Shown here piece by piece: positions 1 through 9,157 of a DNA stretch of 28,216 nucleotides. Numbering within the stretch: the stretch's first letter is position 1; each line of letters begins with the position of its first letter. This stretch comes from Fragilaria crotonensis (taxonomy: Eukaryota; Bacillariophyta; Fragilariophyceae; Fragilariales; Fragilariaceae): assembly GCA_022925895.1 (NCBI GenBank), contig JAKSYS010000745.1, positions 1 through 28,216 on the forward strand, in the 5' to 3' direction. The translations under genes were made by a program, and so were the position numbers. Under the pieces are notes generated by a model. It searched no databases, was not told the DNA's origin, and saw only the letters and a list, made by a program, of their open reading frames with translations.

Positions 1-577
1 AAGTGCCGTAACAACGAGTTTTTATGAGTCGAACGTCAGCCTCGTGCTCCCAGTGACGACCCACTGTTGGACCATGTGAGGGCCTTGCGCTGTGATCTTG
101 GCCAAACATGCTGTCTGGCAGCGGCAAGTGTGTCGGACATAACCGAGTCTGAGACACCTGCCCATCACTTCCTTACTGCAACACGCATCGGCGAGCTGCA
201 ACCTCCTCACGGATTCACTACTCCCGGGCCTTGGTGCATCACTATTCCACAACGAAACCGCCAAATATCACAGTGAACAATAAGAACTGAGAAGGAAATA
301 TACAAGTAAGAATCACGATGCGCAATACCTTGCGGCCTTCTCTTGCTCTGGAGAATTGACCACTTCGACTTCATTCAGCACGAGAGGCGTACGTTGTACC
401 TACAAACAGGCTCATGCGCATAGTCCACGGCCGAGGTCAAGATCTGAGGCCCCTGTAGGACACTCTAGACCCTAGACAATACTATAGACAGATAAATCAT
501 GGTCGTTGATGAGTACTATCTTAATAACCGGCAAGATATCTCGGCACGACACACGTAAACCTGCACACAAGCACTGG
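1..577. other. Intergenic, no gene recognised
   Basis: No open frame here looks like a protein: the short frames on both strands (for example 67-276 +) have no recognisable motif and no splice sites that join them to anything. The right end must hold the 3' UTR of the minus-strand gene that stops at 578. Confidence 0.5.
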
Positions 578-1456
578 CTAAATCGCATCCACTTCAGATA
601 CTACTTCTGGTGGTGTCACCTTCTTTCCCGTCATGTACGGCGCTGCCACTCGGAAATATTGGCTTCCGCTCGTCACAGTCAACACGGCGCATAGATAGAG
701 CAATGCCAGACCTGGTGAATACAATCGGCTGAGAATTCCAGTACTCGACGTCTCCTTGGGGACTAGCAGCAAGATGGTGAGCGACATCATGGTGGCCGCC
801 GTCTTGACCTTGCCTTGATATTGGAATTTGACTGCTTCGCGAACTCCCTGTTGGGCCATCCACTCACGGAGCGCCGTGACTGCGATCTCGCGACTGACAA
901 TAATGGCCGTCGGGATCGCAATCTCGACACCGTAACGACCTGCCAAGAGGATGAGGGTCGTTGAGACCATGAGCTTGTCGGCGATAGTGTCAATCAAGGC
1001 TCCGAGGGGAGTGGTGATATCCCAGAGTCGAGCGAGGTATCCGTCGACCCAATCAGTGATAGACGCAAAAGCAAATAGAATCGCGGTGGCAACATGCTTG
1101 TTTGGTTGATAGAATAGCGGAACCAAGACTGGAATAGTGATACAACGGATGGCACTAATCAAGTTGGGGATGCGGTAGTATGGGATGTTCGGATATTTCC
1201 GACGAATGTATCCAGGAGCAGGAGCATTGGGACCCAACTTGTAGTCAATAGCAGTAATATTTTCGGCTGTTGTTTCGCTTTGTACGACAGGTTCAACCGC
1301 AATCGGTGCAACCTGTGCATCAGGAGGTGGCGGAGGCAACTCCGAGCCGCCTCTCATCGCTTGACGGACGCTGACATGATTCAAGGGAGAAAACGGGGTG
1401 GACAATGCTGATGGAAGTACGGCGGTCCAAAACAGAATGACTGACAGAAAGTTCAT
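578..1456 (-). CDS. pgsA: Phosphatidylglycerophosphate synthase (CDP-diacylglycerol--glycerol-3-phosphate 3-phosphatidyltransferase), probably plastid-targeted
   Basis: Predicted to make phosphatidylglycerophosphate from CDP-diacylglycerol and glycerol-3-phosphate, the committed step to phosphatidylglycerol, the main phospholipid of thylakoids. The 292-residue product carries a perfect CDP-alcohol phosphatidyltransferase signature, D(x2)DG(x2)AR(x8)G(x3)D(x3)D, at residues 135-160 (starts DWVDGYLAR), so all catalytic Asp residues are present. Hydrophobic segments lie before and after it. The first ~20 residues form a signal peptide (MNFLSVILFWTAVLPSALS), followed by a leader with an RGG stretch and a proline run; the bacterial-like domain starts near residue 85 (RRKYPNIPYYRIPNLISAIR). 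This two-part N-terminus fits import into a complex plastid. ATG 1456 is chosen because it supplies the signal peptide. Single exon, intact. Family assignment is secure; plastid location is inferred, and a mitochondrial paralogue is the alternative. Confidence 0.9.
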   Translation of the reverse strand: MNFLSVILFWTAVLPSALSTPFSPLNHVSVRQAMRGGSELPPPPPDAQVAPIAVEPVVQSETTAENITAIDYKLGPNAPAPGYIRRKYPNIPYYRIPNLISAIRCITIPVLVPLFYQPNKHVATAILFAFASITDWVDGYLARLWDITTPLGALIDTIADKLMVSTTLILLAGRYGVEIAIPTAIIVSREIAVTALREWMAQQGVREAVKFQYQGKVKTAATMMSLTILLLVPKETSSTGILSRLYSPGLALLYLCAVLTVTSGSQYFRVAAPYMTGKKVTPPEVVSEVDAI

Positions 1457-1933
1457 GATCGGTGGACAAAGGACAAGTTATCGGGGATGCTTGATGATCC
1501 TTGATCCTTGATCCTTGATCCTGCTTCGTGATCATTGTCGGCATTCGTTTCCGCGTTACGCCAGGACCAAAATCAGTCTGTCCCTTGCCCGTGCAAGATC
1601 AAATGTCATACGTTCAAATTCGACCAGTGTCAGTATTAGACCGATACTCGAAGTACTGGTAACTATGCATACGAAACTACTGGTAGAGTACTACCATACC
1701 GCACCAACAAGTACAAAGAAGGAGTAGTAGTACACAATACACAAGTATCAATGTTTGAGCATTGTTTGAGTCTTGCTTGAATACTTGTACTTGTATCTCG
1801 ATAGTATCCCGCGTACCATGACTGTAGCCCTCGTATTGGAAGGTCTTCACAGTATGCAGTCTGATGTAGGAGTACCAGTATGAAGTATGGTACTCAGAGG
1901 ATGATGTATGATCGTATCATGTGATGTACTACA
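1457..1933. other. Intergenic, upstream of the PG synthase gene
   Basis: Holds the 5' flank of the PG synthase gene, a short 7-bp tandem repeat and several GTAC-containing words (for example near 1650-1790). No coding sequence recognised. Confidence 0.5.
1501..1521. repeat. Three tandem copies of TTGATCC
   Basis: A 7-bp unit is repeated three times exactly, 45 bp upstream of the PG synthase ATG and preceded by a partial unit (TTGATGATCC). It is probably in the 5' UTR or core promoter. Confidence 0.85.
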
Positions 1934-3280
1934 GTATTATCTGGAAAATACCACCGAAGTGGTATAAATGCATAGATTCTTGAAGAGGCGAGAAAATTAA
2001 TACGGTAGTACTGTATAATATGTGGAAGGTAGATTTGTGTAGCTAGTACCGGGATCGGAATGATATCAAAATGCAACGTACGCGCATGCAGAATTGGATA
2101 TTCTGATCCCAATTTGCTTCAATTTGGCACTGGCGTCACTCGTACCATCCGTAGGATGTGTACCAAAAAGAGTAACAAGTACCGTCGATACTACTTGGAG
2201 TATAATTGATGATACGTTGGTGCCGCGAAACCTCAAAATTGCCATGAGAGGTCAGAGCGTAGGATCTTTGGCAGTTTGATGCTGTGATAGCTACTGTGCA
2301 TGATTCACGCCACAGCGTCAGCAAACGCAGCAGAGGTCTGGTACATTTGCGGAATGTGGGTCTAGGGGAGTGATGGATTTCTTGCATTTTTGACCGAAAG
2401 CGATCTTCGGCTTCCAGCTGTTGTCCCACAAGGTGGTCCAGAATCATTCGATATGATATGCGGCAGAGAGTGACGAGCGCAATTTTGAAGTTTGTGAACA
2501 AATACTATTTTGAACTCTGATTTCTTCATTCCTCAGGGACGGGTGGTCTATTGCCAGAAAAGCTACGATCCCGACTACTGGCTCGCCTGCCTGAACCACA
2601 TTTACATGCTGCTGTTTGATGGTTACTACCTGCTGCTCTGGGCAACCTCTACTACTATAACATGGGAAGTGCCGGGTACAACTTGACTTGTTGGGGATCA
2701 CCGAAATTGTTCGCCAAAGATGGCTTTCATTATAAATGCTGGTGAGTTCGAAGCTTGCTACCTTGTACTACGCCAATTGTTTGCGGCGAGGACGGGTCAT
2801 GGGCACTTGCAATGCTCAAGGATGGGAACGAAGTCGAAAGGGTGTGTTGTCGACACGATTGGAGTCTTGAGTTGCGGTCCCGATCGTTTCTTTTCATTGG
2901 ATGGAGAAGACTGCCATTGTCGCATATTTGTTGAGGCGCTATACGAGTCTCCCTACTGTCCTCAACTTGCCAGGGCAGAGATCCCAGAGGGCAATCAACG
3001 TGATCTACAGTCGGAACTATGATCCACAGGCAAATATGACTGGCATTATAAAAAGGCTTTAGCTCTTCAGATTGAATTGTCTACAATGTTTAAGTTGATA
3101 AGATCTGAAGGGTTTGTTCGGACTTGATTGTTTTCCCCCTTTCCGCGACATGTCATGGAGCTTGGAGTACAGATGTGATAACTGTACGTAGTCTCTTAGT
3201 ATGGTTTTCACATACGTTAGCCTTCACGTTGGACGCCGTATTCGGTGGTATGCTTTGATGCATGAAATCCGGATACATTC
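1934..3280. repeat. Tandem duplication, copy 1 (1347 bp)
   Basis: This block is followed directly, in the same orientation, by a near-identical copy at 3281-4625. By eye the copies differ at about five substitutions (for example in CCTCAAAA versus CCGCAAAA, and TTGTCGCA versus TTGTTGCA) and two small indels (AAA lost in copy 2 at the position of 2560; one base gained near 4500). The join and both outer edges share GTA, so the boundary is uncertain by 3 bp. Coding content is unclear. Open frames exist at 2136-2501 (-), 2444-2701 (-) and 2720-3022 (+), and a plus-strand stretch near 2550-2680 encodes a hydrophobic segment with WLACLNHIYMLLF, but no family is recognisable and frames are short. 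It may contain a decayed gene. No TG...CA ends or terminal inverted repeats were seen. Confidence 0.95.
1948..1965 (-). other. Hairpin with a UUCG loop, copy 1
   Basis: ATACCAC and GTGGTAT form a perfect 7-bp inverted repeat around 4 bases. Read on the minus strand the loop is UUCG closed by C-G, the unusually stable tetraloop class. It lies 14 bp inside the left edge of the duplicated unit. A role is not known. Confidence 0.5.
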
Positions 3281-4625
3281 GTATTATCTGGAAAATACCA
3301 CCGAAGTGGTATAAATGCATAGATTCTTGAAGAGGCGAGAAAATTAATACGGTAGTACTGTATAATATGTGGAAGGTAGATTTGTGTAGCTAGTACCGGG
3401 ATCGGAATGATATCAAAATGCAACGTACGCGCATGCAGAATTGGATATTCTGATCCCAATTTGCTTCAATTTGGCACTGGCGTCACTCGTACCATCCGTA
3501 GGATGTGTACCAAAAAGAGTAACAAGTACCGTCGATACTACTTGGAGTATAATTGATGATACGTTGGTGCCGCGAAACCGCAAAATTGCCATGAGAGGTC
3601 AGAGCGTAGGATCTTTGGCAGTTTGATGCTGTGATAGCTACTGTGCATGATTCACGCCACAGCGTCAGCAAACGCAGCAGAGGTCTGGTACATTTGCGGA
3701 ATGTGGGTCTAGGGGAGTGATGGATTTCTTGCATTTTTGACCGAAAGCGATCTTCGGCTTCCAGCTGTTGTCCCACAAGGTGGTCCAGAATCATTCGATA
3801 TGATATGCGGCAGAGAGTGACGAGCGCAATTTTGAAGTTTGTGAACAAATACTATTTTGAACTCTGATTTCTTCATTCCTCAGGGACGGGTGGTCTATTG
3901 CCAGAGCTACGATCCCGACTACTGGCTCGCCTGCCTGAACCACATTTACATGCTGCTGTTTGATGGTTACTACCTGCTGCTCTGGGCAACCTCTACTACT
4001 ATAACATGGGAAGTGCCGGGTACAACTTGACTTGTTGGGGATCACCGAAATTGTTCGCCAAAGATGGCTTTCATTATAAATGCTGGTGAGTTCGAAGCTT
4101 GCTACCTTGTACTACGCCAATTGTTTGCGGCGAGGACGGGTCATGGGCACTTGCAATGCTCAAGGATGGGAACGAAGTCGAAAGGGTGTGTTGTCGACAC
4201 GATTGGAGTCTTGAGTTGCGGTCCCGATCGTTTCTTTTCATTGGATGGAGAAGACTGCCATTGTTGCATATTTGTTGAGGCGCTATACGAGTCTCCCTAC
4301 TGTCCTCAACTTGCCAGGGCAGAGATCCCAGAGGGCAATCAACGTGATCTACAGTCGGAACTATGATCCACAGGCAAATATGACTGGCATTATAAAAAGG
4401 CTTTAGCTCTTCAGATTGAATTGTCTACCATGTTTAAGTTGATAAGATCTGAAGGGTTTGTTCGGACTTGATTGTTTTCCCCCTTTCCGCGACATGTCAC
4501 GGGAGCTTGGAGTACAGATGTGATAACTGTACGTTGTCTCTTAGTATGGTTTTCACATACGTTAGCCTTCACGTTGGACGCCGTATTCGGTGGTATGCTT
4601 TGATGCATGAAATCCGGATACATTC
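3281..4625. repeat. Tandem duplication, copy 2 (1345 bp)
   Basis: Second head-to-tail copy of the unit at 1934-3280, about 99.5% identical by eye. The 3-base deletion relative to copy 1 keeps every frame, and the other changes are few, so coding constraint cannot be judged from this pair. The copy ends at GGATACATTC and then unique sequence begins. Very high identity means either a recent duplication or two haplotypes placed side by side by the assembler. Confidence 0.95.
3295..3312 (-). other. Hairpin with a UUCG loop, copy 2
   Basis: Exact second copy of the hairpin at 1948-1965, at the same offset inside the second duplicated unit. Confidence 0.5.
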
Positions 4626-4949
4626 GTAGTATGAAAGTATGAATTCTATGATACTTCGATGCTGCTGAGATGTCTGCTTGTCGCCAGTCGTCAGTTACGG
4701 TACTTGTAGTACTGATACCGGTACAAGTTCTGCAGTGCAGGAGGGTCGGCAGGTTATGTGGCTGCGACATGATCTTGTCCATTGGATCCATCAAGTCCGC
4801 AGTCGGCAGAATTGGAATTCGTCGGATGATGCCTTGGGCCTTGGGCGGATGATTGAATTCATCTGAGTCGCAGCTGTTAAACGTTAAACCTCATCTCCGA
4901 AAGAGATTGATAAGCTTCTTCTCCAAACTGCCATCATCAATTACTAATC
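4626..4949. other. Intergenic, upstream of NOP10
   Basis: No gene recognised. The last part is the 5' flank of NOP10; the short frames at 4670-4866 have no motif and overlap each other. Confidence 0.5.
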
Positions 4950-5250
4950 ATGCATCTAATGTACTACTTGGACGCCGAGGGGAAAAGAGTATACACTCTT
5001 AAGGTAAGCAAATCTCCGCTTGCATGGATCGAGACTCAATCGGGTAATGTCAAGGTTCTTTATTTCTCATTGCATGCCTATCCTCCTATCCGTCTTTTTT
5101 CGTTCGCAGAAGCAAACACCTGCTGGAAAAATTACTGAGAGCGCACACCCCGCCAGATTCTCTCCAGATGACAAGTTCAGTCGACACCGCGTAGCATGCA
5201 AGAAGCGATTTGGAATCTATTTGCCCGACACTACCATGAAACCAATGTAA
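4950..5250 (+). CDS. NOP10: NOP10, H/ACA ribonucleoprotein complex subunit (two exons: 4950-5003, 5110-5250)
   Basis: NOP10 is the small core protein of H/ACA snoRNPs; it binds the pseudouridine synthase dyskerin/Cbf5 and is needed for rRNA pseudouridylation in the nucleolus. Joining the exons gives 64 residues, the length of human NOP10. Exon 1 encodes an 18-residue start with [15 protein letters not shown]; exon 2 opens with KQTPAGK and carries the family hallmark [17 protein letters not shown] followed by KKRFG. Exon 1 ends at AAG|GTAAGC and exon 2 follows TTCGCAG, a phase-0 intron of 106 nt. The gene is convergent with the GOLD-domain gene, 98 bp away stop to stop. Because neither exon alone looks like a gene, it is easy to miss. 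Identity is near certain from the conserved block. Confidence 0.95.
5004..5109 (+). other. NOP10 intron (106 nt, phase 0)
   Basis: Starts GTAAGC, ends with a pyrimidine-rich tract and CGCAG. Removing it joins ...YTLK to KQTPAGK, which restores the family alignment. Confidence 0.92.
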
Positions 5251-5348
5251 CTTCCTTTTAGCTCCCTTATGTCTACATGGCAGTTGTAATAAGAGTAAAG
5301 GATCAACACATTTATGTTTTTCTATGAACGTACACATGAATGACTTTC

Positions 5349-6908
5349 TTAGTCCTTGACAGCCAAAATCTCAACGTTGTATTTGATGCTTCTCGGTCGG
5401 ACCCAACTCTTTTCGTTCGACCACAGTAGGGTGCACGAGTTTTGAACAGCGAAGGCACCTTCGATTTCACCAGCAGCTCCACCAGTGACTGTCCTGTAGG
5501 TACATAAACGCAAAACACAAACGTATGTGAGCCCACGGGTTAGTTGAAATGACCAGGAGCACGCAATCACCCAAACATTTTGACGACTATCGAGGAAAAC
5601 GTACCGATCCTTGATCAAATAATCTGCGCGGAATCGCTTTTGAGCATCGTCACATTTTCCCTTCAGTAGATTATATTCCACACTATGCTCCACTGGGGTT
5701 ACATCAAACTTCCATCGCAGCAAAACACGTTCGCCGGACTTGAGCTGATGGGCATGCTCCCCCAATTCAATCACAGCAAAACCAACGTCACCAGCACCAA
5801 TCACCAACGACGAAATCTTGGCAGTGAGCGATCGTTCGCCAGATATCGTACCACCAGCGGATGCGGACGCTGCATCCTTGAGCTCGATCGCCCGCAATCT
5901 TTCTTCCAAACAACGCGCGCGTTCCTGACTCAAACGCTTGGCTTCGGCCGATGCCAAAGCCCATTCTTGGAGTGCAAGAACGTGGGCTTGGAGCTGCTTC
6001 ACCATTTCGCGATCTGTCTGTACGGACTTGGCGGCTTCCTCAATCTTGACGGCTCGAACATTCGCATCCATGCTTGCCTTCGTTACCAAATCAATTTCCA
6101 ACTGCATCTCCTGTAGAGATTGCAGCTTATCTTGCATCGATCGGCTGGCATTCTCTGCTTCCATTTGCGCCATGCGCAATTCGAGGGACAACCGGTCGAC
6201 CTGGGCAATGGCATGACTCCGCTCATGTTGCAACACTTTTGCTTGCTGTTCAAGTTGAGAAGAACGATGCAGCAACGCCGTGTTGAGATTTTCAAGTCGT
6301 TCTGTGCGATGCTGCGATTCCGCCAATTCTTGAAGCAGCATTCCGTCCACCACCTGGTCTTGGGTCGGAGCGATGGTTGCTGCGGAGGGAGCTGCGGAAG
6401 TTTCGCCTCCAGTCTGTGTGTGTCCCACACTAAGAAGTGCCTTATCAAAGTTTGTCTCGAAGTCTGCCAGAAGATCCATGTGTGTGGGCCGATTGGCAAG
6501 CTTTTCCAATTTAGAATTGAGTCGTTCGATTTCCTTTAGCGATTGCTCCAGTTTCTTGGCTGTACTCTCGAGCTCCATTTTGGCTTCTCGCTGCGCCTTT
6601 GCGGATCGCCCGAGGAGAGACTTGAGCTTGTTCACCTTGTCCTTGAGTGCAGCATGATCGCGCATCATTCCCTGCAACGAACTGACTTCCCTTTGGCTGA
6701 CCTTGCCTGAAGTTAACAGTTGAGCAATTTCTTCATTGGCTTCTTCCAGCGAGAAGGCCTTACTCGACTCTGTAGGAGTCTGCTGTGGCTGAGATTGGGC
6801 TTCAACTCTCGAGGGAGTTGAGTGGCTAGTGGCACCATTGCTGCTTGTTGGCGGGGCAACCGATTGTTCTTTGTCAGGAACAGTAAAGAAATCGTCCTCA
6901 GTCATCAT
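5349..6908 (-). CDS. Coiled-coil protein with C-terminal GOLD-like domain (exons 6908-5605, 5493-5349)
   Basis: The spliced product is 482 residues. Residues 1-50 are Ser/Thr/Pro/Gln-rich and look disordered; about 55-360 form long coiled coils rich in Glu, Lys, Gln and Leu (for example LEQSLKEIERLNSKLEKL); the last ~120 residues fit a GOLD-like beta-sandwich, with GERVLLRWKFDV, then a Gly-rich turn (VTGGAAGEIEG), LLWSNEKSWVRPRSIKYNVEI at the end. GOLD domains occur in p24, patellin/Sec14 and Golgi proteins and usually bind cargo or membranes; the cargo here is unknown. The first ATG (6908) gives MMTEDDFF; a longer frame would need a TTG start. An intron of 111 nt is read through in frame if ignored, adding 37 residues that do not fit GOLD. 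The gene shares an upstream region with the divergent eIF4E gene. No transmembrane segment or signal peptide is seen. Confidence 0.8.
   Translation of the reverse strand: MMTEDDFFTVPDKEQSVAPPTSSNGATSHSTPSRVEAQSQPQQTPTESSKAFSLEEANEEIAQLLTSGKVSQREVSSLQGMMRDHAALKDKVNKLKSLLGRSAKAQREAKMELESTAKKLEQSLKEIERLNSKLEKLANRPTHMDLLADFETNFDKALLSVGHTQTGGETSAAPSAATIAPTQDQVVDGMLLQELAESQHRTERLENLNTALLHRSSQLEQQAKVLQHERSHAIAQVDRLSLELRMAQMEAENASRSMQDKLQSLQEMQLEIDLVTKASMDANVRAVKIEEAAKSVQTDREMVKQLQAHVLALQEWALASAEAKRLSQERARCLEERLRAIELKDAASASAGGTISGERSLTAKISSLVIGAGDVGFAVIELGEHAHQLKSGERVLLRWKFDVTPVEHSVEYNLLKGKCDDAQKRFRADYLIKDRYVFLDSRQNVWVIACSWSFQLTRGLTYVCVLRLCTYRTVTGGAAGEIEGAFAVQNSCTLLWSNEKSWVRPRSIKYNVEILAVKD
5494..5604 (-). 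other. In-frame intron of the GOLD-domain gene (111 nt, phase 2)
   Basis: The sense strand has CG|GTACGT at the donor and TACCTACAG|GACA at the acceptor. Splicing gives D-R-T-V-T-G-G, a smooth GOLD-like join. The length is a multiple of three with no stop. Confidence 0.75.
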
Positions 6909-7794
6909 GTGTCGATCCTTCAAAAGCTATGTGGTATCAGGTATCAGTCGTCAGTAGGAGTATGACGAGCTTCCTGGTGGTGTTGAGTTTTCACACCACA
7001 AGGACGTTGTTATCACTGCAATGTACTTCGATGGCACAGAATCGAGATGGTCCTCGCTCGCAAACGCGCTTGACACTTGACGAAGGGATAACAACGACGG
7101 GCGAAATACGGTACTATAGCCAAGCGACGACTTCAATGGGTCACTGCGTCACTGCTCACTGGATCACTCGGCGAGGTTGTTTGTTGTGTCCACGGCGCGT
7201 ATGGACATATATCGAGTCTGTTGTCTATTGTACTTTGTACTACTGTTCGAGAACGAGTTCTGGAGTGAATGCATAGAGACGGTAAAGCGGGGAACGTTCC
7301 ACAGGAATGTCCACCATTATGAGAATTTAGCTATCTTCGCTCCAAGAAATCTATAAATTTAGCAATCTTTGGAAGCGTTTGAAACCGTGTTCGCCCGACC
7401 TCCTCGGTACAATTGTATGTACAGATGTACAGTATCGTACTCTCATCGTCATTCGACCAGGTAGTCTACGTGGTTCACAGTTCACAGTGCACAGTGCTCC
7501 GGACTCTACAGAACACCCATACACCCGTAGACTTGGACTAAACAATGCTACAGTACCGTACAGTGTCAATCTTAGGAATTAGGAATTTTCTGCTCGTGAA
7601 TTAAAGACGGCGTCAGGAAGCACTTCGAACTTCGATTACATGGATCGTAGATCGTACATCGTACTACTACTACTCGACATCCCTACGAAACAACATCGTG
7701 GAAGTGGCAAGACGGGCACTTCAATTGAGTGTTGTCTGTCATCGCTTATACCATTCCATCTCTGTAGCATCACCGATACCACTACATATAGACA
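6909..7794. other. Divergent intergenic region between the GOLD-domain gene and eIF4E
   Basis: About 0.9 kb with no recognisable coding sequence. It must hold the promoters of both genes. It contains GTAC-rich words around 7410-7440 and 7660-7670 and a short imperfect repeat of GTCACTGC near 7138. Confidence 0.5.
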
Positions 7795-8727
7795 ATGGCC
7801 GTTGTAAGTGTATCGGCCTGAGCCGGCGAAGCTTGTCATTTGGACTTCACCAAGCTGAACATCTTCCATTTGACATCAAGGCGATCGGAAGAACCTTCAT
7901 ACGGTGGATTGGTGTACAGTATTATTCAACTATACCCTTCCGTACTCACAAATTTCCCTTTTTCGTGTTGACATTGGATTGATCTCGAACCACAGGGAAC
8001 GCCTCTCAATTCGGGGTACACCTTTTGGTACATGCGTCGCGGTAAGAATGCAAAGGCTTTGCCAGAGGCAGAAGCACCGGTGGAAGGACCCGGCGCCGCG
8101 GCCGGACCTGCGGGTACCTATGAAAACTCCATCAAAAACATTTCGACGGCCATGACGGTCGAAGAGTTCTGGGATACCTACAACTACTTGGTGCGTCCCA
8201 ACGATTTGCCGTCCACCACTGATTATCATCTTTTTCGAGTGGGCATCAAGCCCACTTGGGAAGATCCAAGCAATATCAAGGGAGGCAAGTGGATTGTTCG
8301 ACTCAAGAAAGGGCTCGCCAGTCGCTACTGGGAGGAAAGCATGCTAGCCTTGATTGGGGGTCAGTTCGCTGGGATCCCGGAAGGTGAGATTTGTGGAGTG
8401 GTTGTTTCGATTCGCTATTCTGAGGATATCTTGGGAATTTGGAACAAGACTTCGAATGATCGCGAGTTGTCGGAACGAATCCGTGAGGCCATCAAAAAGG
8501 TTTTGCAGCTCCCTCCCCACGCCCATATGGAGTACAAGCCGCATTCTTCCTCGCTACAGGATAAGTCATCCTTCCGGAACACGCAGGTATGGAAACCCAA
8601 AGAGGGCACTGCGCGTCCGGAATCGAGTGCTCCTCCTCGTGAAACTAGAAGGGCAGGCTCTTGGGGTGAGAGGGACGATGCGCGCTCGTCCAAGCCGAAG
8701 AGGGATGTTGAGCGTTCCTGGAGATAA
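7795..8727 (+). CDS. EIF4E2: Cap-binding protein eIF4E, class II (4EHP/nCBP type); exons 7795-7803 and 7996-8727
   Basis: Predicted to bind the 7-methylguanosine cap of mRNA; class II members often repress rather than start translation. The main exon is open from an AG at 7994-7995 and encodes TPLNSGYTFWYMRRG, the conserved eIF4E beta-1 region, so the ATG at 8032 is internal. Further in come a YENSIK segment, VEEFWDTYNYLVRP, GIKPTWEDP, GGKWIVRLKKG, and EICGVVVSIRY...IWNKT. With the proposed start the product is 246 residues; Tyr45 replaces the first cap-stacking Trp of class I, as in human 4EHP, and Trp91-Glu92 supply the second stack and base contact. The proposed first exon is only ATGGCCGTT, followed by GTAAGT; a different first exon is possible. 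The last 45 residues are basic and Arg/Ser-rich, longer than usual. Confidence 0.9.
7804..7995 (+). other. Probable intron 1 of eIF4E (192 nt)
   Basis: Starts GTAAGTG after ATGGCCGTT and ends ACCACAG before GGAACGCCT. A stop in the coding frame at 7969-7971 shows that the main exon cannot extend upstream by simple translation, so an acceptor in 7972-7995 is required. Confidence 0.6.
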
Positions 8728-9157
8728 AGAGGACAGCTTGCTCTCGGGCTAGTTTGGTAACCTGCTAGACAAGTAATTATGGTACTCTGGAGCACTTCCA
8801 GTACGGTTGATCATGCAATAGTAATCCAGTCTCTATGCTAATCTCCTCCCACCAAATCCCCAATCCCTAATAAATTCGGGACTGAATCGGACTGTCGTAC
8901 ATCGTACAGTACTTGTACTGGACTACTCAAGCTGGTGTCGGTTCCCATATGCATTGGTCATCGTTCATATGCATACTACATACCATGGCGCGTACTAGAA
9001 ATACCAGGTACTACTACGCGAGTACCAGACATGATACTAACACCTCTGCGGAGATGGTCGTACAACCAGAACACGTGGAGCTTCATCCCTTTGGCATCAA
9101 GTTGATTATCATTTTTTGTCAGGTGGATGCTATCAACACCATTAACAATTGAGCTAC
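8728..9157. other. Intergenic, eIF4E to Derlin
   Basis: Holds the eIF4E 3' UTR and the Derlin promoter. A run of GTAC words (GTACATCGTACAGTACTTGTAC, 8897 on) lies in the middle. No coding sequence recognised. Confidence 0.5.

Noticed and set aside
67-276. Plus-strand frame of 69 residues at the left end
   Set aside because: No motif, overlaps an equally long minus-strand frame, and no supporting promoter or splice sites.
1934-4625. A pair of long terminal repeats of a retrotransposon
   Set aside because: The copies are directly adjacent with no internal region, lack TG...CA ends and have no target-site duplication beyond a 3-bp microhomology.
5685-6657. Several plus-strand frames over the GOLD-domain gene
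   Set aside because: They are antisense to a well-supported coiled-coil coding region and have biased, repetitive composition explained by it.
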